64,000 nucleotides of DNA from Bacillota bacterium (GCA_023418915.1 JAEZYU010000037.1:1-64000), one strand, 5' to 3'; positions 37,461-48,059 are shown, numbered from the stretch's first letter. Program-made: numbers and translations. Notes: generated from the sequence alone by a model not told the origin.

Positions 37461-38405
37461 TTAACGAAGGAGTGCCTCTTCCCTTTCCCTGAAATAGGCT
37501 GCCGTCTGCATTACGAGCTTATCAACAGAAGCCTTGTCAGGTTTCCCGTTCATTGCAGGATAAGGATCTCCGCCTGGTCCAAGAGGCTCCGGAGTGAAAA
37601 ATCTGTCCGAGTTATTGAAGTCGATCAGGTATAATGCCATTATGATAGTATCAAGATCAAGAGACCCCTCTCCCAAAGCACACCTGTTGCTGTCAGCCAT
37701 ATGAAGGTTCACGAGCATCTCTCCTGCATCCATTATAGCTTCACCGATATGAGCTTCACCGGACTGCATATGATAAACATCACCGTTTATATGCCGTACG
37801 CCCGGATGATTAACTGCGGCGATATATTTTTTAGCTTCAGCTATAGTATGAATGAAGCTGGCCTCAGCAGCCCTTACCGGCTCGATTGCAGCCTTGATAT
37901 CATACTTTACGAAGAGGTCGGCCACCAGCAGCAGTGTCTCCACGCTTCTCTCAAACTCCGTATTGTCATAGGCTCCGGGCCTTCCAACCGCTCCCGGTAC
38001 CACCAGCAGATAAGAAGCGCCTACCTTTGCTCCAAATTCAAGTTCCCTTTTTATATAATCAACTGCCGCTTGCCTTTGCATAGGACGGTTGCTTGAGAGA
38101 TCGTTATCAGCGGAAAACATTCCACAGATCCCTCCGACCTTGATACCGTAGTCATCAAGGACCTTAAGTGTTTCATCCGGCTTGTACCCAAGATCCGGGC
38201 CATAATGGTTGCCATGGAGTTCAATGTATTTTATGCCTGCCCGCTGCAGGCGTGCTGCAGATTCTGCAAGAGATTCGATTCCGAATCCCCAATTGCTCCA
38301 TGATAATTTTAGTCTGTCCTTAAGCTTTTCAGGATTGTTCTTTTTCAGTTCAAGAAATGCGTTGTGAATTTTTTCATTCTTAACTTCGAAATTTTGTTTA
38401 GTCAT
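37461..38405 (-). CDS. Sugar epimerase/isomerase, TIM-barrel (AP endonuclease 2-like)
   Basis: This 314-residue protein belongs to the xylose-isomerase-like TIM-barrel family that includes D-tagatose 3-epimerase. Candidate metal ligands E175 (AAIEPVR), D209 (INGDVYH), H235 (VNLHMADS) and E273 (TPEPLGP) have spacing very close to D-tagatose 3-epimerase (33-34, 26 and 35-38 residues). An N-terminal extension of ~30 residues is unusual. GGAGG lies seven bases before the start. It is separated from the importer upstream by a 405-bp gap, so may have its own promoter. It would interconvert a ketose or keto-sugar from the imported material; exact substrate not predictable. Confidence 0.85.
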   Translation of the reverse strand: MTKQNFEVKNEKIHNAFLELKKNNPEKLKDRLKLSWSNWGFGIESLAESAARLQRAGIKYIELHGNHYGPDLGYKPDETLKVLDDYGIKVGGICGMFSADNDLSSNRPMQRQAAVDYIKRELEFGAKVGASYLLVVPGAVGRPGAYDNTEFERSVETLLLVADLFVKYDIKAAIEPVRAAEASFIHTIAEAKKYIAAVNHPGVRHINGDVYHMQSGEAHIGEAIMDAGEMLVNLHMADSNRCALGEGSLDLDTIIMALYLIDFNNSDRFFTPEPLGPGGDPYPAMNGKPDKASVDKLVMQTAAYFREREEALLR

Positions 38406-38810
38406 TTGGTATCCTCCATTAGTGCGACTCGTCTTTGATTTGTATTACCGAAAATCTCCGCTCATAATCAACGAACCCTGTCTGATAAGCTCCCGAACTA
38501 ATCCTATCAGATATGCTCCCAAATAGGTATACATAATACAGAAATCAAGCAAGCATCTGAAAATTTAGCATGCTTACTTGATATTTTATTTATTCAGGAT
38601 TATGCATTATTTTTTTTTGAAACAAATGACATAAATCATATTGAAATGCTCACTAACAGCATTAACAGCATCATACATGATGTCTTTTGTCTTTAGCCCT
38701 CCAGAATATCCGTCAATTATTGACTTTATTCTATAAAATATTTCATTGCTTGTAAATGCTTTTATAACATAAAATTGTTGCATGTTAATTCTATAAATCC
38801 TGCCGCCTAG
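38406..38810. other. Gap between importer operon and epimerase
   Basis: 405 bases with no ORF. It contains the long inverted repeat at 38544-38582 and is otherwise AT-rich. A promoter for the epimerase gene is expected close to 38450, but I cannot pick one confidently. Confidence 0.4.
38544..38582 (-). terminator. Long inverted repeat, probable terminator of the importer operon
   Basis: ATCAAGCAAGCATCT and AGCATGCTTACTTGAT pair over about 14 bases with mismatches around an AT-rich loop. A T-rich tract lies on the plus-strand side. It sits 230 bases past the last permease gene, so an operator role for the epimerase gene is an alternative. Confidence 0.4.
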
Positions 38811-39644
38811 TTATTTTAGAACGGCACCGGCAGTAAGAGCATTTTCTATTTGCTCATTTCCAAGCATGTATATGATTATCGTGGGCAGGCTTGTTATTAT
38901 CATAGCCGCACCGATCTGGCCCCAGTGAGATACTCCAATGCTAACAAAGAAATTCAGCAATCCGACCGTCAAAGGCCTGATCTTATCATCGGCAGCCAAT
39001 ATAAAGGCTAGAAAGAATTCATTGTATGTATTCATGAATATAAGAACGCACTGAGTGGCAATTGCAGGCTTAATTACAGGTATTATGATTCTGAAAAAGG
39101 TTTGATAAATATTGCAGCCATCGATGCAGGCAGCCTCTTCAAGCTCCTTAGGCAGGCTTCTGAAAAAGGCATAGAGCATAAGAACACAGGAGGAAAGCGC
39201 AAAGGCCGAATATGGAAGGATCAGGCTGAGGTGGGTACCCTTCAGTCCGATATTTCTGATCATAATGAGTATGGGAATAATAACTACCTGGGCAGGTACG
39301 ATAAGTCCCATTGAAATATAGCTCAATGCGAAGCCCTTATGTTTCCAGTTCATTCTGCTTAGGCAATAAGCAAACATACTTCCCAGAAGTATTGTTATAG
39401 CAATAGTACTAATGGAATAGATCAGGCTGTTGGATAAATATTTTATGAAATTGAATTTTTCAAGCGCATCACCGTAATTATTAAAGACCCATTGCTCCGG
39501 AAGACCAAATGGGTTGTTATAAACCTCACTTTTTGACTTGAATGAAATGTTGATCATCCAGTACAAAGGAAAAAGGAATGAAATCCCGATCAGTATCATC
39601 GCTGCAGCGACCAGCGCTTTGAACTTATTTTTTTTCATGCTCAT
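38811..39644 (-). CDS. Sugar ABC transporter permease (MalG type)
   Basis: This 277-residue permease has six helices, the EAA loop LEEAACIDGCNIYQTFFRIIIPVIKP (~172-197) and C-terminal IENALTAGAVLK. Last gene of the importer operon with the permease at 39657 and lipoprotein at 40632; spacing between permease genes is 12 bases. No ATPase gene is present. Confidence 0.93.
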   Translation of the reverse strand: MSMKKNKFKALVAAAMILIGISFLFPLYWMINISFKSKSEVYNNPFGLPEQWVFNNYGDALEKFNFIKYLSNSLIYSISTIAITILLGSMFAYCLSRMNWKHKGFALSYISMGLIVPAQVVIIPILIMIRNIGLKGTHLSLILPYSAFALSSCVLMLYAFFRSLPKELEEAACIDGCNIYQTFFRIIIPVIKPAIATQCVLIFMNTYNEFFLAFILAADDKIRPLTVGLLNFFVSIGVSHWGQIGAAMIITSLPTIIIYMLGNEQIENALTAGAVLK

Positions 39645-39656
39645 TACACCATCCCA

Positions 39657-40541
39657 TTAAAACTCTATTTTTTCTCTTGCTACAAAACGGTTGATCAAAA
39701 AAGTAAGCACGAGGCATTCCAGCACAAATAAAATGGCTATCGCACAGCCCTGTCCAAAATCGGAAGCTGAAAATGCTTTGAAAAACAGCTGGTAAATGAC
39801 AGTTCTTGATACATCACCCGGGCCGCCTCCGGTCATTATCCTTACATGAGCAAATTGTGACATACAGCCCAGTACCGATATGACAAGCAAGTATTTGGTC
39901 ACCTCCCTCAAAAGAGGGATCGTGATCCTCATGCTTGTTCTGATAAAACCAGCGCCATCGATAACTGCCGCTTCATAATAAGTCTTCGGGATCGTCTGTA
40001 TGCCTGTATAGAAAAGCAGTGCATTCAGGCCAAGATACTGCCACAGGAATGCTGCCGCAATTGCCGCTACTACCGTTCTTTCATCAGAGAGCCATGCCAA
40101 GGCGATTTTGTCAAGACCGACCGCCCTCAATAAGTTATTGATAAGACCCCACTGCGGTTCATATATTGCGACCCACATCTGCGCTATAACTGTAACAGAA
40201 AGCACAGCGGGAAGAACGCTGCTGGCCTTGAAAAACCTCTTCACAGAGTCTGTCTGCCTGTCCATGATCAATGCCAGGATCAATGAGATCGGCAGTCCTG
40301 CACAGGTAGAAATCAGCACTATGATAAGCGTATTCTGATTTGATTTCCAAAACGCTCCGTCCCGCAAAACATTTAAGTAATTTGCAGCTCCCACATATCC
40401 CATATTTTTGAACCCGTCGTTATTTTGAAAGCTGATTACTATTTCAGGAAAGAGTGGATAGACAACGAAGGCTGTAAATAATAACAGCGTAGGAAATGCA
40501 AACAAAAATATTGCAAGCTTGTTGCTATATAATTTATTCAT
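39657..40541 (-). CDS. Sugar ABC transporter permease (MalF type)
   Basis: This is about 294 residues from the ATG at 40541, preceded by AGGTGA; the GTG at 40550 lies inside that site and is less likely. Six helices; EAA loop YYEAAVIDGAGFIRTSMRITIPLLRE (~188-213). Partner of the preceding permease. Confidence 0.93.
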   Translation of the reverse strand: MNKLYSNKLAIFLFAFPTLLLFTAFVVYPLFPEIVISFQNNDGFKNMGYVGAANYLNVLRDGAFWKSNQNTLIIVLISTCAGLPISLILALIMDRQTDSVKRFFKASSVLPAVLSVTVIAQMWVAIYEPQWGLINNLLRAVGLDKIALAWLSDERTVVAAIAAAFLWQYLGLNALLFYTGIQTIPKTYYEAAVIDGAGFIRTSMRITIPLLREVTKYLLVISVLGCMSQFAHVRIMTGGGPGDVSRTVIYQLFFKAFSASDFGQGCAIAILFVLECLVLTFLINRFVAREKIEF

Positions 40542-40631
40542 ATATGTCACCTATTGGCCAGCATCCCTATATGATCCGCTCATATAGGGATGCTGTTTAT
40601 GTATTTATTCCTTATTGATCGAAATGCTGTG

Positions 40632-41996
40632 TCAATTAAAGTTTTCTGCCCAAATCGGATTGATTGCAGCAATATAGTCATCCGGGGAATACTGGCCAGT
40701 AAGAAGCTTGCTGTTCAGCGTTGAAATCTCTGCAGACATCCTGGTATTGAATGTAGCCGCCCATAACGATGGAATTTTCAGCTGTGCGGCATTAAACTGA
40801 TCGAGATTCTTCTGCAGCAACGGTGAGATGCCTTCGATCGTTACACCAGTATCAAGAGCTGTCGGTGCTTTATTTTCAATATTGTAGAACAGTGCATCCT
40901 GCATGGCGCAGAACATGGCAAATTCAGCTGCCACTTCCGGGTTAGCGGTCTTTGATGATGCAAGATATCCACTTAATGGAGCGCCCCAGAACTGAATCGA
41001 AGCATTGGCATCATTGCCTTCCTTTGCCGAGGGCCAGACTATGAAATCAGTGTCCGGAGATGCGCTTTCCAGGTTCCCTGTCTCCCATGTAAACATTGCC
41101 AGCATTGCAGCATTATTCGACGTATACATTTCTACTGCCGGGCCGTAGTCTATATTAGTGACACCTTGTGCAAAAGCTCCGGCCTGAACCAGTTGCTGTA
41201 TTCTTCCCAGAGCATTTTTGACAACCGGGTTGCTGAAATCAGTATTGTTATTGACCAAATCGACTGCGACCTGGGGATCCTCCGCCATGATCATTGTCTG
41301 AAGCATATGCAGGTTCGGAGTCCAGCCGTCCTTACCGACAATAGACATAGGAACTATACCTTTACCCTTAAGTGTTTCACAGACTGCAACAAGCTGGTCA
41401 AATGTCTGTGGGATCTCAATATTGTGTTGAGCAAATATGTCCTTGTGATACCATAATCTCGGGGTAAAATATTGATCCGCACCAGGCTGTACACAATAAA
41501 GCTTTCCATCCTTGTCCGGTGCTATGACCTCGGGCATTTTAAACTTCTTGTCAAAACCTGAAGCTTTGACATACGGAGCCAGATCCAAAGCATTGCCTGC
41601 GGTCACTACCACACTGGATAGATTCTGTTCGGAAAACCACACATCCGGCATGTCGCCCGATGCATTATATGCCTTCAGCTTGTTGGCATAATCCTGTCCG
41701 CCGCCGCCCAGATCGTATTCCACCTCAACATTCGGCAATTCCTTTGCAACGTTTACCTTTATGTATTTTTCACGAATGTTGTTTCTGTTATCGTCGGAGC
41801 TCAAAGAAAGGAATTTAATTTTGACCTTTTCATCGGGCTGTGATTCAGAACCGGCAGGCTCATTATTTTGCGCCGCATTCTTTGACGTATCAGGCTTGTT
41901 TGTGTCCGGAGCTTTTGCGGTCCCTCCGCATGCAGCCAGGGAGATTGTCATGGCAATAATAATAACAATCGACAAAACACCTGTCAGCTTCTTCAT
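40632..41996 (-). CDS. Sugar-binding lipoprotein of ABC transporter
   Basis: This is a 454-residue family 1 solute-binding protein. The signal peptide ends in lipobox SLAAC with cysteine 23; a Pro/Asn/Ser linker runs to ~55. The mature domain has NNAAMLAMFTWETGNLESA, the counterpart of the usual binding-protein G-x-W segment. GAGGAGGCGATAGA precedes the start. First gene of the importer; the palindrome TTCTTTCGAAAGAA lies 45 bases upstream. Likely ligand: a xylose-substituted oligosaccharide, given the GH31 gene in the same cluster. Confidence 0.92.
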   Translation of the reverse strand: MKKLTGVLSIVIIIAMTISLAACGGTAKAPDTNKPDTSKNAAQNNEPAGSESQPDEKVKIKFLSLSSDDNRNNIREKYIKVNVAKELPNVEVEYDLGGGGQDYANKLKAYNASGDMPDVWFSEQNLSSVVVTAGNALDLAPYVKASGFDKKFKMPEVIAPDKDGKLYCVQPGADQYFTPRLWYHKDIFAQHNIEIPQTFDQLVAVCETLKGKGIVPMSIVGKDGWTPNLHMLQTMIMAEDPQVAVDLVNNNTDFSNPVVKNALGRIQQLVQAGAFAQGVTNIDYGPAVEMYTSNNAAMLAMFTWETGNLESASPDTDFIVWPSAKEGNDANASIQFWGAPLSGYLASSKTANPEVAAEFAMFCAMQDALFYNIENKAPTALDTGVTIEGISPLLQKNLDQFNAAQLKIPSLWAATFNTRMSAEISTLNSKLLTGQYSPDDYIAAINPIWAENFN

Positions 41997-42038
41997 TCTA
42001 TCGCCTCCTCATTAATCATCAGATAATCGGGAACATTG

Positions 42039-42052
42039 TTCTTTCGAAAGAA
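42039..42052. promoter_or_regulatory. Perfect 14-bp palindrome upstream of the binding lipoprotein gene
   Basis: TTCTTTCGAAAGAA lies in the leader/promoter region between the response regulator and the lipoprotein gene. It could be an operator. The CTTTCGAAAG core also resembles the hairpin in the dispersed palindromic repeat, so coincidence is possible. Confidence 0.3.
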
Positions 42053-42182
42053 TACTGTAACAGTTACATACTGATTTTATATTGCATAACAGCCATATTG
42101 AAGGGAATATTCTTTGTTAATAAGGAAAAATATCGGGTAATGACATAGACTTGCTTCTAATGTATTTTGTTGTATACTCCTG

Positions 42183-43805
42183 TTAACTCTTGTTTTCTAA
42201 ATATTTGCTGGGCGCCAATCCATAGAATTTTTTGAAGCATTTCCCGAAGTAGTTTGCATCAGCGTATCCTACTTTGCATGCAACATCCAGAATGAGATTG
42301 TTGCCGGCATCTAAAAGTTCCTTTGCCTTTTTTATTCTGAATTCAGTCAGATACTCATTGATCGTAATTCCCGTATCTCTTTTAAAGATAAAGCAGAGGT
42401 GTGCATAATTAACAAATAGTTTTTTTGCTATCTCGTCAATATTGAGGTCATGGTTTTGGTAGTTGTCCATGATATAGTTTTTAACTTCATTAATAAGCTT
42501 TGATACCTTTTTGCTTCTGCTCCTTTTGATAGTCTCGGCCGTATACTCATATATCTCCTTGACCCAGCATTCCATATCATCAATGGATCTTTTTGCCAGA
42601 AGCTCCTCTACAATATTCAGTCTGCTGATCGGCAAAATATCTGTAATGCTGAGGCCTGCTTCCAGGATATACTCCATACATACCGCCACCAATTCGACAC
42701 ACACCACAAAAAGGATCTCGTGATGTATATTTTCTCTTCGCATCTCAAAGAACATTTTCTCTAACAGTCTTTGCACCTCTTTATCATCCTCTGTGCGCAG
42801 ATTCATTAAGAGCTGGCTCCGATGTTCGCTAGTAAACAGGTTCCCTTTAATTTCGGTATCCACAACAGTACTATATGGGATGATCCTGTTTTCCCCTATC
42901 GTCAGCTTGTTTCTCAGCGCTACTATGGATTCGTTATAAGATGCTGAAATGTCAAACAATTCGCTTTTTTGACTGCCGACACCTATTGTTACAGTGAAGT
43001 CTAAATGCTTATCAACTACAGTTCTGATCAAATCCAACCGGTTTTCAAGTAATGAGGTGAAGCTGTTTTGGCACTCCGGAGCCTTAATACCTACGATCAT
43101 ACATATCCTGTCGTATCTGTCGTAGCATATGTCAAAATCAAACTGTTCTCCCAGAATCTCACCAACAATATTGGATACTGCAAACTTCCACAGCTGAAAA
43201 TCCTCATCATTCCAATCCAGGCTTTCATGATAATCCAATTCTATTGTGACTGCCTGATAGTATTCCGAATGAACATTGATGTTCAGATAATTCATCCTTT
43301 TGCAGGCTTCTTCCTTATCATGCATGGAAATTCCTTGTATCAAATCACTTAAAAACTTCTCCTTCAAAAGGGGCAGACTTTCTCTGACCTGATTCTTTAA
43401 GCTGTCGATCTCGATTTTTATGCCGGCTTCCTTTTCAATGCTTCTTTTGACCTCAAACAGCGAAGTTTTAAGTTCTTCATCATCGACGGGCTTCAATATA
43501 TAGTTGTTCACTCCCAGCTGAACCGCCTGTTTTGCATAGTTGAACTCACTGTGCCCTGTCAGGATGATAAATTTACTGGCGGCTCTCTTTTCTCTGACGC
43601 TCTGAATAAATTCCAGACCGTCCATAATGGGCATATTGATATCGACCATCACGATATCGGGATCGCAGCGCTCTATGCTTTGCAAAGCGTCCTTTCCGTT
43701 TTTGGCTTCTCCACAGATTTCAAAGCCAAGCTCCTTCCATGGGAAGGAAGTCTTTAATGCCTCCCTGAAATAGAATTCATCGTCAACGATCATGACCTTC
43801 AACAT
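42183..43805 (-). CDS. AraC-type response regulator (YesN family)
   Basis: This 540-residue regulator has a receiver domain ~1-122 with VDDE at 8-10 and phospho-acceptor D55 in MVDINMP; a YesN-type middle region; and a C-terminal AraC HTH (~440-538; NIDEIAKKLFVNYAHLCFIFKRDTGI, then CKVGYADANYFGKCFKKFYGLAPSKYL). GAGGGTGATG precedes the start, 10 bases after the kinase gene. It probably activates the adjacent importer operon at 41996. Confidence 0.93.
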   Translation of the reverse strand: MLKVMIVDDEFYFREALKTSFPWKELGFEICGEAKNGKDALQSIERCDPDIVMVDINMPIMDGLEFIQSVREKRAASKFIILTGHSEFNYAKQAVQLGVNNYILKPVDDEELKTSLFEVKRSIEKEAGIKIEIDSLKNQVRESLPLLKEKFLSDLIQGISMHDKEEACKRMNYLNINVHSEYYQAVTIELDYHESLDWNDEDFQLWKFAVSNIVGEILGEQFDFDICYDRYDRICMIVGIKAPECQNSFTSLLENRLDLIRTVVDKHLDFTVTIGVGSQKSELFDISASYNESIVALRNKLTIGENRIIPYSTVVDTEIKGNLFTSEHRSQLLMNLRTEDDKEVQRLLEKMFFEMRRENIHHEILFVVCVELVAVCMEYILEAGLSITDILPISRLNIVEELLAKRSIDDMECWVKEIYEYTAETIKRSRSKKVSKLINEVKNYIMDNYQNHDLNIDEIAKKLFVNYAHLCFIFKRDTGITINEYLTEFRIKKAKELLDAGNNLILDVACKVGYADANYFGKCFKKFYGLAPSKYLENKS

Positions 43806-43815
43806 ATCATCACCC

Positions 43816-45618
43816 TCAAATAGTTACTGCCGGCAGCTTCACAATAACCCTGGTATATTCCCCTACGCTGCTTTCTATACTCAAACCATACTCTTCCCCA
43901 TATAGCAGCTTCAATCTTGAATCGACACTGTGAATGCCGAAGTCAGTGTTTTTCCGTTCATTCAGCGGTCTGCTCAAAACCCTGACAATTTGCTCCTGAC
44001 TCATACCCACGCCGTCATCAAAAACTTCTATAATAATAGCGCCTTGCTCAAAATAACCCTTAATAACCAGCAACCCTTTATCCTCTTTTTGCTTTAAACC
44101 ATGGTAAATGGAGTTCTCCACAAGAGGCTGCAGTGTCAGCTTTGGAATCTGACATTTCAGCATTTCCTCGTCAAATTCCAGTCGATAGTCCAGATACTCG
44201 ACATATCTCAGCTTTTGTATCGACAAATAATTATCGATCAGGTTCACTTCATCCTTAATAGTAATAATATCGTTGCCCTTGCTCAGAGAAATACGATAAA
44301 AGCCTGCCAGGCACTTCATCGTCATCATTGCCTTATCCTTCAGATCCAGCTTGATGAAAGAGATGATCGTCTCGATGGTATTGTATAAAAAATGAGGTTT
44401 GATTTGTGATTGGAGAAGCTTGAATTCATTTTCCCGTTTCGCCTTCTGTTCATCATATATCTGCTTTAAAAGCCTGTTGATTTTGTCCATCAGGCTATTG
44501 AACCCTTCCGCCAGCAGCCCGATCTCGCCCTTCGCATTCAATTCTGCCCGCAGCTTCAAATTGCCGGATTTGATCTCTCTCATAATGGATACGAGCTTCA
44601 ATATCGGTTTTGATATCATATCAGAAATCAGATATGAAGCAATAAATGAACAAATAAGGCACGCTGCCCCAAATACAATGATCAGCCTTGTCATTCCTTT
44701 ATTTTCATTTGTAATCTCGTCAAGTGGAATTGCACTGATGATTTTCCAATTCAGCTTATTAAAATCCCGAACTGTCACTAACACCTTTTTCCCTTCGATA
44801 TCTCTGATCAGGCTCTTTTTATTGGAAACCTCATCAAAATCATTCGTACCCAGATATCTTTGCTCATCAAACTTCTTGTACAATTCGTTCTTGTCCTGAG
44901 TTGATATGATATTTTTCTGATCATCTACTATAAAGAACTTGTCATCCTTATTTGTAATATTGTCCAGGTATATGGCTGCTACATCCGTTTCCTTCAAATA
45001 CAGGATCGCCGTTCCCAAAATATGCCCCGTATCCATTCCAATAATGGCTTTTGCTATTGCAAATACATCCTCATCTCTGCCTGTCTTGTATTTTATACGA
45101 AACAGTCCTGTCCAGACAGGCACCTTGCTTTGAGTGACAAATGAAATCATATCGGTGTCAAAAATAGAATGAATACTTGAATTGTCCACAAAGCCTACTT
45201 CAAAAAACCTCTGTCTGGACGAAATAATACTGGCAGAAGCTATATTAGTGATTGGTTGTGCCACATTGCTCATCACTGTTGACAATGTCTTCTCCAGTTC
45301 TATGTTGTCAACGCTGTCCAGTTCATTCTCTTCTACCCTTTCCAGTTGGGACTGCAGTCTGTTATCCAGAGAGAACATTCTGACATAGTTCTCTGAATTC
45401 CTGGTCAAATTCAAAAGGCTCCTGTCTATCAGAGACAATTCTCTCTCTGCATTTTGAGTCGCCTTGTCCAGGATGGCCTGATTGGATATTCTGATCGTCA
45501 ATACTGCGAACACTGACAGAGCGGCTAAAAGAATACAGGCATTAAAAATAAATATTCTGCTTTTCAGAGGAATATTTTTGAACAGAACTGCCAGATTATT
45601 CTCATACCTTTTACCCAT
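43816..45618 (-). CDS. YesM-type sensor histidine kinase
   Basis: This 600-residue membrane kinase has helices at ~22-43 and ~311-333 bounding an extracytoplasmic sensor of ~265 residues. HAMP (~334-386) and coiled coil lead to H409 in LLQSQIKPHFLYNTIETI, the canonical YesM form. HATPase motifs: PLVENSIYHGL and FDDGVGMS. AGGAAAG precedes the start. Sits between the GH31 gene and the response regulator, all minus strand. Confidence 0.93.
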   Translation of the reverse strand: MGKRYENNLAVLFKNIPLKSRIFIFNACILLAALSVFAVLTIRISNQAILDKATQNAERELSLIDRSLLNLTRNSENYVRMFSLDNRLQSQLERVEENELDSVDNIELEKTLSTVMSNVAQPITNIASASIISSRQRFFEVGFVDNSSIHSIFDTDMISFVTQSKVPVWTGLFRIKYKTGRDEDVFAIAKAIIGMDTGHILGTAILYLKETDVAAIYLDNITNKDDKFFIVDDQKNIISTQDKNELYKKFDEQRYLGTNDFDEVSNKKSLIRDIEGKKVLVTVRDFNKLNWKIISAIPLDEITNENKGMTRLIIVFGAACLICSFIASYLISDMISKPILKLVSIMREIKSGNLKLRAELNAKGEIGLLAEGFNSLMDKINRLLKQIYDEQKAKRENEFKLLQSQIKPHFLYNTIETIISFIKLDLKDKAMMTMKCLAGFYRISLSKGNDIITIKDEVNLIDNYLSIQKLRYVEYLDYRLEFDEEMLKCQIPKLTLQPLVENSIYHGLKQKEDKGLLVIKGYFEQGAIIIEVFDDGVGMSQEQIVRVLSRPLNERKNTDFGIHSVDSRLKLLYGEEYGLSIESSVGEYTRVIVKLPAVTI

Positions 45619-45695
45619 CGTTAGCTTTCCTGCAATTCATAAAATTTCAGTATGATCTCTTTACTAAAGCATGATCTCTTTACTAAAGTAGTATT

Positions 45696-48059
45696 CTATA
45701 ACCTTATCGATTCTTCCTTCCCTGTATAGCGGAACTCGACTGTTTTTTGCCTTTCTCCGCTCCCGATCAAAGCTATCCTGAATTGCTCCTGGTACTTGAA
45801 TTTACCGCATGCTTGCCCAAATGTCAGTGTTTTTGAGTGTGTGCAGAATTTGATATGTATAATAGAAAAATTGCCTTCCTCATAGGAATAATTGTCTCCC
45901 TCGTCATTGTACAAGGTAAACTCACCGTCCATCCCGTCATAAACAATGATTTCCGATATTTCACCATTTTTTTCACCTGCATACGCAAGAGGCTCGGAAA
46001 CCGGTACAATAGAACCTGCTTTCACAAAAAGCGGCATGATATCCAAAGCTGCCGGGCATATTACAGTGCGGCCTCCCTCATATGCTGTATTCGTCCAGTA
46101 ATCATACCAGAGGGCGCCCTTCGGCAAATATACCTGCTTTGTCTTCGATATCCCCGAAAGCGGTACACTGTTTACATCATAATACATCGCCTCTGTCACA
46201 GGGCAGACCAGGAACGCCTTTCCAAACAAAAAGCTGTCGCTGAGTTCCTTCACATTTTCATCCCCTGCAAAATCAAAAAGCAAGCTGCGCAAAATGGTGG
46301 AATTGGTCTGATACACGGTTGCTGCCGTCGAATAGATATAAGGGAGCAGCCTATAGCGCAGTTTGATGAACTTTACGATCGTTTCATAAAAAATATCGCC
46401 CGGGCTGCCGAAATTCCAGGGTTCTCTGGGAGTATCGGTACCATGGGAACGAAACATCGGTAAAAATGTGCCGTATTGCAGCCATCTTACATAAAGCTCC
46501 CTGTACCCCAGATCATTCACGCCATCATTGTAATTACCGTCCCAAAACCACAATTTGTCGGTATTGCCGCTGCAGCTGCAGCCTCTGTTTTCCCATTTAT
46601 CCTTCACTGTAAAAAACGCACCGATATCCATTGTCCAGTAAGGCATTCCGCTCATGGAGAACTTTATACCCTCAGTAATCTGCTTTTTTAGGGTCGACCA
46701 TTTGGCGCAGATGTCTCCGGACCAGGAAATCGTTCCATAGCTTTGACCTGAAATGTAGGAAGACCGCGTCAGATTCGTCACCCGTTTCTCATCATTTGTC
46801 TTTCGCCAGTTTTCATAGATGCCTTTGGAATGCACAAGACCGTATGAATTCAGACGCGTCCAATCCATATGCTTTTTAGATTCATCCAATATCAATCGAT
46901 AGCGCTGCTCATCCGGCCTCTTAATCTCCCCGTTCCAATCAGCATCAGAAAACGGCTCGGAATTATCGCACCACCATGCATCCACTCCTGCTGAAAACCA
47001 TTCCTCATTGCACTGCTTCCAGTAAACAGCCCTCGCTTCATCGCTGAAAGCATCATAAGTAGTGGAATTCGGCAACAACAGCCCCTTCTCTCTCATTTCG
47101 CTGAAATTGCTCCCACCCTCCGCCATGTTTGGCCATATTGATACCATCAGCCTGACATTCTCCTCATGAAGCTTGTCTATAAGTGCTTTCAGGTCGGGAA
47201 ATCTTTGCCTGTCGACACGCTTTTCACCCCACAGGCCGTCTTCCCAGGTAAGCCAATCCTGAACGATACAATCTATCGGAATGCCTGCTTTACGAAATTG
47301 CAATACAGTATTGATCAAATCCTCCGAGGAATGATACCTCTCTTTTGACTGTATATAGCCAAAAGCCCATCTGGGCAGCATTGGCGCTCTTCCTGTGAGA
47401 TTTCTCAGATCATTGATTATCTCCTCGAAGCAGTCCCCGGTTATGATATAGTATGAAAGCTCATTTGTTGTATCGATCGTAAAAGTAATTTGGCCTTTTG
47501 CACATTCAAATACAACAGCGCTTTCAGTATCGATCAGAATGCCATAATTTCTGGTTGAAATTAAAAATGGAATTGATATTTTCATATTTGTCTGAAACAG
47601 ATACTCTTTCTTTCCATTATAGTTGTATATCCCGTCCTCATGCTGGCCCAGGCCATAGAGCCCTTCTTGTTCCGTAATCGAAAAAATAAGCTTGCCCTCA
47701 TAAGACATGCCGGCGGATACCTGCCTGATATTTTCAATGTAAGCCACCTGGCCATTGGCAGTCTGCTTACTTTCTGCGGCAGCCTCACCATCTGCAAGAT
47801 ATCGATAGATTTCCTTAGGCGTTAAGCTTCGGCTAATTTCTTTTAGAATAACTTCCCCTTGCCTGTTTTTGAACAGAATCTGATTTTCTAAAGCTGCCCA
47901 TCCGGTTGATTCGACATCCTTCTGATGCCTAAAATCCTTTGCGATAAGGATACTATCCCCCGGTTCTTCTCCGCTTCTGTTATATACGACTCTTGTGATA
48001 TTGTCGGTTATGGGTTTAATGTGAACAATCATCGATGAATCTTCTGCATGCCTATCCAC
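45696..48059 (-). CDS. GH31 alpha-xylosidase-like glycosidase
   Basis: About 787 residues from a GTG at 48059, chosen for CAGGAG eight bases upstream; a TTG at 48080 is in frame but lacks a site. N-terminal beta-sandwich (to ~225), TIM barrel with nucleophile D365 in WWCDNSEPF and acid/base D449 in WSGDICAKW, then C-terminal beta domains including a DUF5110-like tail (IIVYDGMDGEFTLYNDEGDNY). The barrel resembles alpha-xylosidases and related GH31 enzymes. No signal peptide. It heads the kinase/regulator/importer cluster, which suggests xyloglucan- or isoprimeverose-type substrates; alpha-glucosidase activity is not excluded. Confidence 0.88.
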   Translation of the reverse strand: MDRHAEDSSMIVHIKPITDNITRVVYNRSGEEPGDSILIAKDFRHQKDVESTGWAALENQILFKNRQGEVILKEISRSLTPKEIYRYLADGEAAAESKQTANGQVAYIENIRQVSAGMSYEGKLIFSITEQEGLYGLGQHEDGIYNYNGKKEYLFQTNMKISIPFLISTRNYGILIDTESAVVFECAKGQITFTIDTTNELSYYIITGDCFEEIINDLRNLTGRAPMLPRWAFGYIQSKERYHSSEDLINTVLQFRKAGIPIDCIVQDWLTWEDGLWGEKRVDRQRFPDLKALIDKLHEENVRLMVSIWPNMAEGGSNFSEMREKGLLLPNSTTYDAFSDEARAVYWKQCNEEWFSAGVDAWWCDNSEPFSDADWNGEIKRPDEQRYRLILDESKKHMDWTRLNSYGLVHSKGIYENWRKTNDEKRVTNLTRSSYISGQSYGTISWSGDICAKWSTLKKQITEGIKFSMSGMPYWTMDIGAFFTVKDKWENRGCSCSGNTDKLWFWDGNYNDGVNDLGYRELYVRWLQYGTFLPMFRSHGTDTPREPWNFGSPGDIFYETIVKFIKLRYRLLPYIYSTAATVYQTNSTILRSLLFDFAGDENVKELSDSFLFGKAFLVCPVTEAMYYDVNSVPLSGISKTKQVYLPKGALWYDYWTNTAYEGGRTVICPAALDIMPLFVKAGSIVPVSEPLAYAGEKNGEISEIIVYDGMDGEFTLYNDEGDNYSYEEGNFSIIHIKFCTHSKTLTFGQACGKFKYQEQFRIALIGSGERQKTVEFRYTGKEESIRL